Assembly: GCF_965638725.1 (NCBI RefSeq)
Contig: NC_134970.1
Location: 5,399,001 to 5,463,000 of the forward strand
Direction: 5' to 3'
Length of the DNA: 64,000 nt
Source: Aptenodytes patagonicus
Lineage: Eukaryota; Chordata; Aves; Sphenisciformes; Spheniscidae
Shown here: in pieces, positions 50,301 through 59,800 of the stretch
How the letters are laid out: every line of letters begins with the position of its first letter
Numbering within the stretch: the stretch's first letter is position 1
Translations under genes and position numbers: made by a program
The notes under the pieces: generated by a model
The model's database searches: none
What the model saw: only the letters and a program-made list of their open reading frames with translations
Told to the model about the DNA's origin: nothing

Positions 50301-52736
50301 CGCCTCCAGAGCTTACCTTGCTGCCAGGCTCGAGGCCTGGGTCCTGCTGCCTCCTCCAGTTGTCCTCACTGATCTTGTGTCGGAAAGAACGTAGGCATTT
50401 GAAGCTGAGCCCCCGCTGACCCTGCTGTTCTTCCTCTTCCTCCCCCTCATTCTCCTGCTCCGCTTGGTGCCTGGCAGCCATCTGGGAGAGGCTTTGGCTG
50501 GCAGGGGACGCTGGAAGCTGCTGGGGCTGGCTGGTTGCAGGAGTAATCTGGCCGTGCGGAGCCTGCTTGTCCCACCAGGCAAATTTGCCAGCCCTGCCAC
50601 GGAGGAATGGCGTGATCAGCTCACCCATTCCCCCAGCACAGCACGGCCGACGCAGCTCCCGGGCCCAGGTTAAAGCCACAGTCCTCAAGCGAAGGCGATA
50701 AGACACAGCAGCACCCCAGCGCTGATGCTGCTTTGCTCCACTACAACCCTGCTGATACAAACCAGGGTCCGAAAGCCCGTACATCCTCCAAGGGGGCCAG
50801 GATCCAGCCTCTCTTCTCCCAGTGCCTCCTGCTGATGTGGTCAGTCCCTGTCTTGATCTAGAAAAGCACGACTCTGCCATTTATCCCACCCACAGCCATT
50901 TAGTTCTCGAAGCGTAGCCCTGCCCTTTGTGGTGCTGGCACAGCTCTGGCTTTCTGCCTGCTGCCACCGTGGAGCCAAAGCGGGGAGCCAGCAGCCTTGG
51001 GCACGAGGCTTTAAAAGCCAAATAGCCAAGAGGAGGGCTTGTGTAGGTGGTTTTGCAGAAGGGTAGTTTTTTTGGTGGTTTTCTCTCTTCCCTTTTCTGG
51101 CAAAGACAAGGAAAACAGGTCCAGAGCAGGCATAGGGGAGAAGCCACACAGGGCACAGGCTGTGAAGTTGTCAGCAAGCGAGTTATCTGTCATCCGAGAG
51201 CTGGTCCCTGTGGTAAATTGCTCTGGGCAGAAACTGGAAAGACATCCACCTGCAGACAGGAGTGGGATGAGGAGGAGGGGAAAACTGGGACGAAACTGGA
51301 CATAAAAGTGCAAAGTTGAGGATAGGAGATGACTTGAGTGGCAGACACTCATCTGAAGAGGATGACGGGTCCATCCCCACGCTGATAAGCACACATCTGT
51401 GAGCTCGGGAGTGCATCCACGGCCATGCACGCATCCCCTCCTGTCCATGGGGGCTGGCATAACACTTCACGTGACAGAGAGGCTTCATCCGTCCCTCCTG
51501 GTGCCTCCCAGACCTGTGCCAGCCTAAACCCACTGCCGAGATCTGACAGGGAGCTTCTCTCTTTCTATTTGCGCTGACTTGGGCTAAACTGTTTTCTGTT
51601 CCAGAAAACTCTTTTCCAGGTTCCCCAGGTTCCTCTGAAAGTCATAAGTTACTTTTATTTCCTCTAAATCAAACTCACGCTTCTTGATAAACAACAAGCG
51701 CATCACAGCAGCAAAATGGAGGCAGATCAAACACCACAAACTGTTCCAACACAACAACATCACAGGCCAAATTTCACCTGTGGGACCATGGGGACAACCA
51801 CGCTGCTCCGGAGCCATCCAGAGCACAAAGACAGGGGCAAAGCACGCAGCGGAGATGCAGGCAAAGTTCCCGGAGCAGAAGGAAATCTCATGCCTGACCA
51901 CCTTTAGGAAGTGCTGCAAAACTCATCTGCCCAACCACCCAGCCCCATTAAGGCTCACTGAGAACACCTCACTGATACAAGGAAAGGTAAGATTCAGTAT
52001 CCCGATTCAACAGATGGGGAAAACTGAGGCACGGATCACAACGACGACTCACCCCAAACCTCAGAATTACTTCTACACCAGGGGCAAGGCAGATCCCCTT
52101 GCTCCGACCCTGGCACACGCTGTCTGTGGGTCCCAGCTCATGCTCCAAGTGAAGGCGCTGTTTTACAGGGCTGCCATGCAGCCCAAAAGGAACTTGCTCT
52201 CCCCCTTAACATGGTTCTTTCTCTTCCCTTTCCTAGGAGCCATATCATTGCAAACACTGGATAGTCTAATGCTGGTGCCCGAGGCTCAGATCCTCCCAGA
52301 TGCTTGAGCAGTTAATTCCCAGTGAAGACCCCTGCCTACGTATTTGCAAACCAAACTCCTTTTCCCCAGCAGCAGGAGAAAAAGCCTTCACCAGCCAGGC
52401 TGACTGCAAAAGTGCTGTGCGCGGAGGGAACAAGCATGCCACAACCTAACCCTGAGCCAGGCACAGAAACCTCCAGCAAAGTCAGTCACATCCCACTGAG
52501 GTTTTCAGATTTCTGTCCATGACCTGCAGCAGGAGGAAGACACTAGGGCAGATCGCCTAGTCATCTTCTCCACGGCCTCCTAACCACCTCCACAGCGGGT
52601 TTCTTCTTTCCAAAACCCACGCCATGTGGAGCCCTAACACACCCACAGCGCCCAGGACGCTCCCTCCTTACCAGTGCTCTTCAAACACAGCCACCAGATT
52701 CAACACACTCCGTTGATTATCAGCCTCTCCCTCCAT
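44102..52736 (-). CDS. FGD2: FGD2, FYVE/RhoGEF/PH-domain Cdc42 exchange factor, complete (16 coding exons, 672 aa)
   Basis: Sixteen minus-strand exons join to 2019 nt with consistent phases and GT-AG ends. The product is 672 residues against about 655 in human. The order is an N-terminal linker with an acidic run (22-114), a DH domain (about 115-312) with [12 protein letters not shown] at 260-271, a first PH domain (about 330-434), a FYVE finger (468-530) and a second PH domain (about 553-650). An acidic tail ends the protein. The FYVE finger has the [13 protein letters not shown] and RVC motifs and all eight zinc cysteines (C477, 480, 494, 497, 502, 505, 523, 526). The family activates Cdc42 at PI3P-rich endosomal and ruffle membranes, and FGD2 is known mainly from antigen-presenting leukocytes. 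It is head-to-head with MTCH1, as in human. FGD1, 3 and 4 are excluded by the N-terminus, length and synteny. Confidence 0.96.
44417..44560 (-). CDS. FGD2: FGD2 exon 15 (second PH domain start)
   Basis: Residues 549-596, from [16 protein letters not shown] to VLYIYAAPQ. The acceptor is TTTTTTTGGCAG and the donor GTAAGG. It holds the [14 protein letters not shown] strands of the second PH domain. Confidence 0.95.
44954..45100 (-). CDS. FGD2: FGD2 exon 14 (second half of FYVE finger)
   Basis: Residues 500-548. [15 protein letters not shown] carries zinc cysteines C502 and C505, and NRVCQECY carries C523 and C526. The donor is GTGAGC. A reading GPI-like tail is absent; the exon ends PKGILE. Confidence 0.95.
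45314..45439 (-). CDS. FGD2: FGD2 exon 13 (first half of FYVE finger)
   Basis: Residues 458-499. [13 protein letters not shown] and [11 protein letters not shown] give the WxxD motif, the first four zinc cysteines and the basic PI3P-binding patch. The donor is GTGAGT and the acceptor CACCCCCAG. Confidence 0.96.
45666..45758 (-). CDS. FGD2: FGD2 exon 12 (PH1-FYVE linker)
   Basis: Residues 427-457, [20 protein letters not shown] and on to TPALK. It finishes the first PH domain helix and leads to the FYVE finger. The donor is GTAACC, weaker than its neighbours. Confidence 0.93.
45899..45929 (-). CDS. FGD2: FGD2 exon 11 (31-nt microexon, PH1 helix)
   Basis: It completes R416 and adds [10 protein letters not shown] (417-426). 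The tryptophan is the invariant PH C-terminal helix residue. The acceptor is TTTTGTACCAG and the donor GTACCA. The frame is kept on both sides. Confidence 0.9.
46009..46088 (-). CDS. FGD2: FGD2 exon 10 (PH1 strands)
   Basis: Residues 390-416, [20 protein letters not shown] and LELQA. It matches human [20 protein letters not shown] closely. The donor is GTAAGG. Confidence 0.95.
46407..46499 (-). CDS. FGD2: FGD2 exon 9 (PH1 strands)
   Basis: Residues 359-389, [20 protein letters not shown] to NVDGMK. The donor GTCAGA is non-optimal at position +3. Homology to human on both sides supports it. Confidence 0.94.
46918..47064 (-). CDS. FGD2: FGD2 exon 8 (DH end and PH1 start)
   Basis: Residues 310-358, [20 protein letters not shown] then [10 protein letters not shown] and SEKYLFL. 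It joins the last DH helix to the first PH strand. The acceptor is TGCCTCCCCCAG and the donor GTGGGA. Confidence 0.95.
47464..47522 (-). CDS. FGD2: FGD2 exon 7 (DH helix)
   Basis: It completes K290 and adds [19 protein letters not shown] (291-309), the long C-terminal DH helix. It is 59 nt long. The acceptor is CGTTGCAG and the donor GTGAGT. Confidence 0.94.
48085..48223 (-). CDS. FGD2: FGD2 exon 6 (DH conserved region 3)
   Basis: Residues 244-290. [20 protein letters not shown] is the most conserved DH stretch and contacts the GTPase. The donor is GTAAGG and the acceptor TCTCCCCAG. The first residues, KRKVCAN, differ from human. Confidence 0.95.
48343..48499 (-). CDS. FGD2: FGD2 exon 5 (DH central helices)
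   Basis: It completes W191 and covers up to residue 243: [32 protein letters not shown] and [17 protein letters not shown] cryptic GGTGAG in KMYGEY is internal and not used in the homologous product. The donor is GTAATG. Confidence 0.94.
48905..49053 (-). CDS. FGD2: FGD2 exon 4 (DH helices)
   Basis: Residues 142-190 plus split W191: [35 protein letters not shown] and [13 protein letters not shown]. The acceptor is CTTTCTTCCAG and the donor GTGAGC. Confidence 0.95.
49562..49642 (-). CDS. FGD2: FGD2 exon 3 (DH start, conserved region 1)
   Basis: Residues 115-141, [20 protein letters not shown] then RLHLLDQ. This is the first DH helix, with the conserved ETE-AYV motif. The acceptor is CCCATGCAG and the donor GTGAGC. 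Confidence 0.96.
50317..50593 (-). CDS. FGD2: FGD2 exon 2 (variable N-terminal linker)
   Basis: It completes W22 and covers 23-114. The middle is low-complexity ([15 protein letters not shown], then EGEEEEEQQ). The end, [17 protein letters not shown], aligns with human RRYLNSLKNKLSSEAWRK. The acceptor CGTGGCAG was chosen for phase with exon 1 and lacks a strong pyrimidine tract, so the 5' edge is the least certain in the gene. Confidence 0.82.
50594..52671 (-). other. FGD2: FGD2 intron 1 and other FGD2 introns
   Basis: Intron 1 (2078 bases) is the largest. It holds a MIR-like fragment near 52.0 kb and no other recognisable feature. The other introns longer than 300 bases are 44561-44953, 46089-46406, 46500-46917, 47065-47463, 47523-48084, 48500-48904, 49054-49561 and 49643-50316. 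I saw no gene within them. A MIR core lies at 45575-45584 in intron 12. Confidence 0.75.
51991..52040 (-). repeat. MIR-like (CORE-SINE) fragment
   Basis: The plus strand reads GATTCAACAGATGGGGAAAA and continues CTGAGGCACGGATCACA. The stretch follows the antisense MIR consensus (TTTTACAGATGAGGAAACTG) through the core and its flanks. This is the clearest MIR-like copy in the window. Confidence 0.65.
52672..52736 (-). CDS. FGD2: FGD2 exon 1 (N-terminus)
   Basis: The ATG at 52736 (context GTGCCATGGAG) encodes [20 protein letters not shown] and HW, matching human MKGASEEKLASVSNLVTVFE in length and pattern. The donor is GTAAGG. Confidence 0.9.
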
Positions 52737-53703
52737 GGCACTGGCTGCACCGGCTGGGAACGGGTCTCGGGTGTGAAGGAGCTGCAGGGGCGGGTGCTGA
52801 TGGCTGCGGCTCCCCTCTTCTCTTCCCCCTCTCTGCTTCGAGGTGTTTCTGGGACCCTGGATGTTGTTTAGGGAGGAGGATTTGCCCAAGGCGAAGACCA
52901 TCTGCTGTCCTTCTTTCTGTGACAGGAGAGCTTGTCTCTGGGTTGGCCCCAAAAGGAAAAGGAAAGAGGAAGCGCAGCAGGTTGCGAGTAGGAGAAACGC
53001 TGAGAAAACACTGGGAACGTGTTCATTTTGGAGGGACCTTGCCGTGCGCCCCAAACTGGCGGCATAACCAAGCCCAGAGCAGCAGCAAGGACGGTGCAAG
53101 GGCCCAAGCTGGGCAGGAGGCCTGACCCGCTGCACGCGCCTGTCTGCTGGGAGCCCCCAGCAATGGGGTGGGCTGCGTCCCACCAGGCGTTGGGGCCCGG
53201 GGTGCCCCTCGCGGGCTGCGCGCGAGGTTGAACAGTCGTGCTGCTAGGAGGGGCCGTGCATGGCCTGGAAGGGACCTGCTGTGAAGGAGGGAGGGAACGG
53301 GTGAGAGGCTTGCCAGCCCTGCAGGCCCCACGGACAACCCCCCCCCCCCCCCGCGTCTCCTGCTGGAGCCGACCCTCTGGGGAGAGAGCCCTCGGGAAAG
53401 CAGAGCACAGGGCACGGCACATCTCCCCCCGTGCCCCACGGCCTCGCTGCCTCGCCCCTTCCCTGTCACGGCCCTCGGCCGACCGCCGCCGCCCCGTGCC
53501 CGGCCCTGTCATGGCCGCCCCGTCCCCTCCCTCACACCGTGACTCCATCCCCCCCTCCCGCCCCTCCCGCAATGGTTCCGCCCGCTCCCCTCTCCCCCCC
53601 CCCCCCCGCCCTTCACTCAATGGTTCCGCCCACCCCGCCCGGCGCCGTGACGCAAGCGACGCGTTGAGGGACGGCGCAGGCGCAGTGGCGGCGGCGGCGG
53701 GCC
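52737..53703. promoter_or_regulatory. Head-to-head FGD2/MTCH1 promoter interval
   Basis: Only 967 bases separate the FGD2 and MTCH1 start codons. The MTCH1 half (about 53.2-53.7 kb) is a CpG island without a TATA box. GCGCAGGCGCA at 53674-53684 matches the NRF1 palindrome. CAATGGTTCCGCCC occurs twice (53570 and 53618) with a GC box in each. A C15 run is at 53338-53352. The FGD2 5' UTR probably lies in the left part. The divergent arrangement matches human. Confidence 0.7.
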
Positions 53704-53874
53704 ATGGCGGCGGCGGCGCCGCTGTCCCCGGCGGCGCGGGCGCCCCCTGGCGGTGCCGCGGGGCGGGCCCCGGTGGCGGCCCGGGCCGAGGGCGCCGAGG
53801 GGCTGTTCGTGGCGCTGGGAGCGGGGCTCGCCGCCGCCAGCCACCCGCTGCTCTACGTCAAGCTGCTCGTCCAG
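53704..53874 (+). CDS. MTCH1: MTCH1 exon 1
   Basis: Residues 1-57. The start context is GGGCCATGGCG. An alanine/proline-rich leader runs to [20 protein letters not shown] and then YVKLLVQ. The donor is GTCCGG, weak at +3 to +4, but homology to human [16 protein letters not shown] fixes the junction. Confidence 0.92.
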
Positions 53875-56800
53875 GTCCGGGGCCGCCGGGGGAAAGGGGG
53901 GGGGGGTGGGCGGAACGGGGGATCGGGACCCCAATATAATGAAGGGAGGGCGACCCCTATATAGCGCCCCTATGGAGACCTCTGTGCGCTGGGGACCACT
54001 GTATATACCCCCCCCCCCCTTTATAACAGGGGACACAATGGGGGCACCCATATAATGGGGGGACGCCCCTAATAAGGAGGCTCTGAGGACCCCCACGCAA
54101 CGGGAACCCCGTATATAACGGGGGATGGGGTCACCCTGTACGATGGGGGTCCCTGTGTAACGGGGAGGATGAGGGCAGCTGTAAAATGGGGAAGTCTATA
54201 CGCTGGGAGGATGAGGATACCTTCTACAAGGGGGACCCCCTATATAACGGGGAATAGGAAGCCCTATGTAACGGAGGGATGAGGACCCCTATACAGTGGG
54301 GACTCCTTTATAGCGGGGGGGGGGGACATCGGGACCCCCTCATATGACAGGGGATGGGGACACCCTGTAGAGGGGGGACCCCTATAAAATGGGAGGGATG
54401 AGGATACCTGCTGCAATGGGGCCTCCTATGGAATGAGGGATGGGAAACCCCTATGCGGCGGGGGGCGGGTGAGGACCTGCAGTGTCCTGAGAACCCCTCT
54501 GTAATAGGGACCCCCACAAAAGGGGAAGGATGAGGCCCCCCTGTACCCTAGGGACCCTGTATAATGGGGAAAGGGACTGCCCATGTCATGGCACCCCCAT
54601 GTATCTGAGGGTGACGGGGGGGGGGGGACGACACGTGGCCCTTCGGCAGCTCGCGGATGCCGGGATCGAGGCCGCGTGGCCCAGGGGGCTTCAGGAGCGC
54701 CGGGACAGGGGCAGGGACCTGCTCACGGGGTTCCTCTTGCAGGTCGGGCACGAGCCACTACCTCCAACCGTCGGAAGAAACGTGCTGGGAAGGAAAGTCC
54801 TGTACCTGCCCGGCTTCTTCACCTACGGTGAGCGAACGTTCCTCCCTGCCAGCGCAAGGTCCTGCCCAAAAACGGGGCCGGGAGCTGCCAGGTAGACCGA
54901 GCTGACCTCCAGCAGCATTCCCACATCCCCAGCAGTGTCCTTGGGATCATCCCGAGGCTGCAATGGGACATAAAACACTACAACTAGTTGCAAAGCTGTC
55001 AGATTCACCTACCTGTTGTTGGCGACAAGGAGGTGGTGGCCCCGGCGCTGGTGGCTGCATTCCCTTCCCGTGGCACGTCGCTCTGGGTTTGCGCCGTAGC
55101 AGAGGGGGCGGTGGGGGTTTAGGTGGCGCAGGTTTGTTGGTGGAGGGTTTTGCGTGTGTTAGAGATAGCAAAGTGCCTTTCTTTGCTGCAAAACAGCCCT
55201 GCAAAAACTTGGCCCCCTGCCCTGCTCATTTGTGTTGTAGATGGAGCCCTAGAGGGACAGAAATACCGAGAAAAGGGAAGGTAATGTGTTTAGAAGGAAG
55301 AAAAAAAGTCCTATTTTTCTCTTTTTGCGGGTGGAGCAGCGCAGGAGAGGCGGGTGAATGCTCTGTGACCTTGGGGGTTGCTTTCACAGCGGGTTTGCTG
55401 TGGGGAAGGGGAGCGCGCAGTCCTGAAAGTCAAGTTGAGCTGATCCCAAAATCGGACAGCAGTACCCGCGGGGCAGGGGGACCCAGCGCAAAAAGCACTG
55501 CAAACCCGTCCTGGAAAGCCCGGGGCTGGAAATGCTCCGGTGGTGCCTTTTGGAAGATGAATTTTCTAAATAGATTTACAGCACTGGGCGATGGAGACGT
55601 GCAGAGGCTTCCTGGCTTCCCCTGGGACAGCGGAGGAGGGGGGGCAGGAGCAGTCGGTACCCACAAGCACTTAGCGGGTTGTATTCCACCTTGTTACATC
55701 AGGGAGAAACTGGATCCATTGGCTTTTTTTTTTTTTTTGGCTGGAGACCTGAGGAGGTTTGCCGGAGAGAAAGGTGGTGGGGCAGGAACCGAACCTGGGT
55801 TTGCGAGATCCGTATTAAACCTGAGTCTGCCCCCCCCGGGGCGGAGGGAGGAGGTGACACCGCACAACACATGAGGTGATCCCTCCCTGCCCTGGTTCAG
55901 TCCAAACCGCCTTGTAGCCCTTTGAGGTGAGGAAAACAATCAAAAGACGAGAAGTAGCCCAAAAATACTGGAGCTACCCTTCCAGATTAGACAGATATGA
56001 CAGGGAAATGCTTAAGGATTCTTTGCATCCTGTATGAAATGTATTTAGGACTGTTACAATAAATCACTTACGGTGGGACCGCAGAGGGGCTGCCGTGCCG
56101 TGCTGAGCTCCGGCGCGGTTTCGGCCGAACGCCGGAGGTGTTTGGGATGCTCTCCGCGAGTCGGCCGGTTCCCGACTGATGGCAGCCTGGTGTTTTCTTA
56201 CCCAGCCAGACACATTGTGGAAGTGGATGGGAAAAGAGGCCTCTTTCGCGGTCTTACTCCTCGCCTCATCTCAAGCACTTTATCAACCATCACCAGGGGG
56301 AGCGTGAAGAAGGTAAAGGTCGGCTTCTCTCTCCATAAATCAGCTTGCTGGGTCGGCCGGTGCTACTGCAGCGGAGCCGGGGAGCCTGCACCCAGCCACG
56401 ACTGCACGTGGAGGAATAAAGCGCCCATCCCTCTCCATTTCCTAAGGGCTTTGAATAGTCCTCCAGGACAGGAGGAGAACAGCTTTGGGAGCCCGAAAAG
56501 TGAATCTGAGCCGCGGTTAGAGGGTGGGTGACTGCGGGATGGAGGGATGTGGGAAGGCTGGGCTCTGTCCCTGGCGTGCCTCTGTTCTGCCTTGTGCCCG
56601 GGGGGATTTTGGTGGCTGTATCCCACCTTGCTGATGACACAGCCAGTCTCCTGCCTTTTTGCTTTAGGTGTTAATGGAGAGGGAAATCAGCAGGGAGGCG
56701 GAGTAGGTAATGCAAAGCGTTGCTGCAACCCTGCTAGCCTGCCAAGATTTTTCCAAGCCTTTTTCAGCCCGATATCCCTAAAACTTATTTTTTAAACAAT

Positions 56801-59800
56801 TTTAATTTAATTTGAACAACCACTTGCCTTTTATCTTTTGTAAACAGTTTCATGATCCTTCTCTTCCCCTGTTTTACTTTCCATCCTTCCTTCTCCTATG
56901 TTCCTTCTTGCCTGTTTTTCTTCTCCTCCCATCTAGAGCGCAACTGCTCGTGATTTCCTCCTGTCCTCAGACATCGAGGGTTTGTGGGTCAGCGTCTCCA
57001 TCAGTTTTTGACCATACGTTTCTTCTCTCTCTGCTCAGGCCTTTCCACTGGAAGACATGGAGCACGTTTCTAACAAGGATGATGTGAAGACCTCCCTTAG
57101 GAAAGTGGTGAAAGAGGTGAGAAGTGGATATTGCACGTTAACGAGCGGTCGGGGAAGATCGCATTGGGGATGTGCCTGGAGAGCAAAGGAAGCTTAAACT
57201 GTGGGCTGCAGGTGAAATTACTTGGAGAGAAACTCTGGGTGAAAAGGCCGTGGTATTCAGTAGCCACTCTGTGTCCAGCTATGAAATACTTTGTAGGAAT
57301 AGAGGTTTACGACGAACAACGGATTTCAAAAGAGGGACCCAAAATGGGTTTCACTACACTAAGGGAAAGGGCCTGATCTGCGCAGGTGGCAGCTTTTCAT
57401 ACAGGTGTGGTTTTTTCCCTCCCCTTCCCAGACATCTCATGAGATGCTGATGCAGTGCGTGTCCCGGGTTGTCTCACATCCGCTGCATGGTAAGTCCTGT
57501 CCCCCTGCCTGGCAGCCCTCTCCAGACTGAAGATCGCCCCAAAGCCCCGTTTACTCGACGCGCTTCTCTATCAGAAATGGGTTCATATGACACCGCAGAA
57601 CAGACGCAGGTCCGAGCGGTGGCTTAGGGAGGCTGACACTTGGGTTGGCCTTCAGGGACTAACCCAGCCGAGCGGCGAGGTGCTCTCTTCCCGTTCATCC
57701 AAGAGCTTGTCCTGGAGATCCTATTGAGGTTAGGGCCAGAAATCCTTCCCATCACCTACAGTCTAGGGGAGGGCACCGGTTTCTAATGAGTCTCGCAGTG
57801 ATGAGGACCACCGAGAAGAGCTGGAGGTGATGCGAGTTGAGGGAAGGGAGGGCAGAAGGGGCAGGTTGCATTTTCCTTCACATCCATTGCAACCCAAACT
57901 GGATTTGTTTCTTTGTCAGCCCTGTGTTTCTTTCCTTGTAGTGATCTCCATGCGCTGCATGGTCCAGTTCGTAGGCCGGGAAGTTAAATACAGGTGAGTG
58001 GCTGCAGCTCCAAAGGGTTTGGGCACACAGAAGTGCGAGTCCTGGAGTCAGCCGTGCCAGACGCTCCCATGCAACGGGGGATATGGCAACCCAGGAGCTT
58101 TGGGAGCCCGAAAAGTGAATCTGAGCCGCTGTTAGAGGGTGGGTGACTGCGGGATGAAGGGATGTGGGAAGGCTGGGCTCTGTCCCTGGCGTGCCTCTGT
58201 TCTGCCTCGTGCCCAGGGGGATTTTGGTGGCTGTATCCTGTGTGACCTTGCTGATGACACAGCCAGTCTCCTGCCTTTTTGCTTTAGGTGTTAATGGAAA
58301 GGGAAATCAGCAGGGAGGCAGAGTAGGTAATGCAAAGCGTTGCTGCAACCCTGCTAGCCTGCCAAGATTTTTCCAAGCCTTTTTCAGTAATATCTACCTC
58401 TCTGCAGGGCAAAACTGCACTTGCAGCCACCTGAAAGCGCGTTAGACGCGATTTTGGCTAACCCACAACTGCCAGCGCGAGCTCCCAGAGGCAGGACCAG
58501 GGTTCTTGGGTTGAGAATCAGCCTAATCGAAGCATATTACGCGCCGTGGTTGTGGCACGTGTATCCACTCACACAAAACCAAGCAGAGCTCTTCTAGCTT
58601 CAGCATTTAAACAGTTGTCAGCAAGTTGAGTGTTGTCCCAGGCGTTATTGCAGACTGGCAGAGTGCAGACATGACCCTCCATGGGTTGAGGAGAAGGAGC
58701 AGAACGGAGCTGCCTGCCGCATTGCTGGCACGGCGGCTTGGGGGGGACACTGCTATGGCTGGTGGCTGCAGAGTGCACGTGAAGGGGGACAGAGAGCAAC
58801 CCCTGCACGCTTACAGCTCTTTACCTTTCTTGGCAGCGGTGTGTTCAGCGCCGTCGGCAGGATATTTAAGGAAGAAGGGATCCTGGGATTCTTTGTGTAC
58901 GTGAGTTGTTATTTAAATACTTTCTCCCATAGTCCGAAGGCGCCGACGGCTCTTCTGGCTGCTCTGCCAACCTCAGTTAAAGAAGTTGTGCTGAGCTCCC
59001 CCCAGCTGAAACCTTGTCTGACCGCGGGACTCTCACATCACTCCCATGAGCACAGATTAAATCTGTGCCTTTGACAGTGCTCCAGTTTAACCATTAAGTT
59101 TGCCCCAGATCTTATCTTCAATCAAACCAGGGAAAACCCTGTATTTTTTTCTCACCTTCCTTTTTCCCTTGGCGCTTCTTTGTGTTTCAGTGAAGGGGCA
59201 TTTAAAGCATTTGTTTGTGCAACAGGCACCAAGATCCAGCGCAACAGTGAGACCCCTTGTTGAAATAAAAGCCAGGGCCTGGATAAGCAGCACGTTCCTC
59301 TGAAGAGCGCCGTGGGTGCTTGTAATGAGCAGGTGGTTTATGCTGGCAGCAGGTTTGTCTGTACGGTGGGAGCGTGACGCTGCCCGGCGCAGCGGCGTTG
59401 CTGCCTGGACCAGAAGGAGCTGAAAGGTGCTTCCAGCCGCTTGCGAAGCGTAGCAAATTGATGGCGTCGCTAAAGTGGAAGTCTAGCGGGCACCTTTCTG
59501 CTTGAACTCTTAATTAACGCTTCTTGCCTTTTTTTCTACATCTATATAAAAGCAGAACCACCTGCTACCTCCGCTCCCGGTGGGGAGGTAACTCACTTTA
59601 TTATGTCAATAATAGTAAAGGCAGCTCCAAAATTTCAGGAGGCGTTTTCAGGCCTGATGCCTTTGGCTTTGCAATCACGAAATTTGGGCCTCCAGATGAA
59701 ACATGACTGCGTCAGGAAGAGGCAAGCAATCGCAGGGGGTCTCACCCTGTCCTTCCCCAAGGGGAAAGGGCCAGGGGTCTGCAGAGACCTCATCAATTGA

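Noticed and set aside
54963-55874. 303-codon plus-strand open frame in MTCH1 intron 2
   Set aside because: Lies in a bounded intron, has no homology I recognise and is not needed for the MTCH1 frame.
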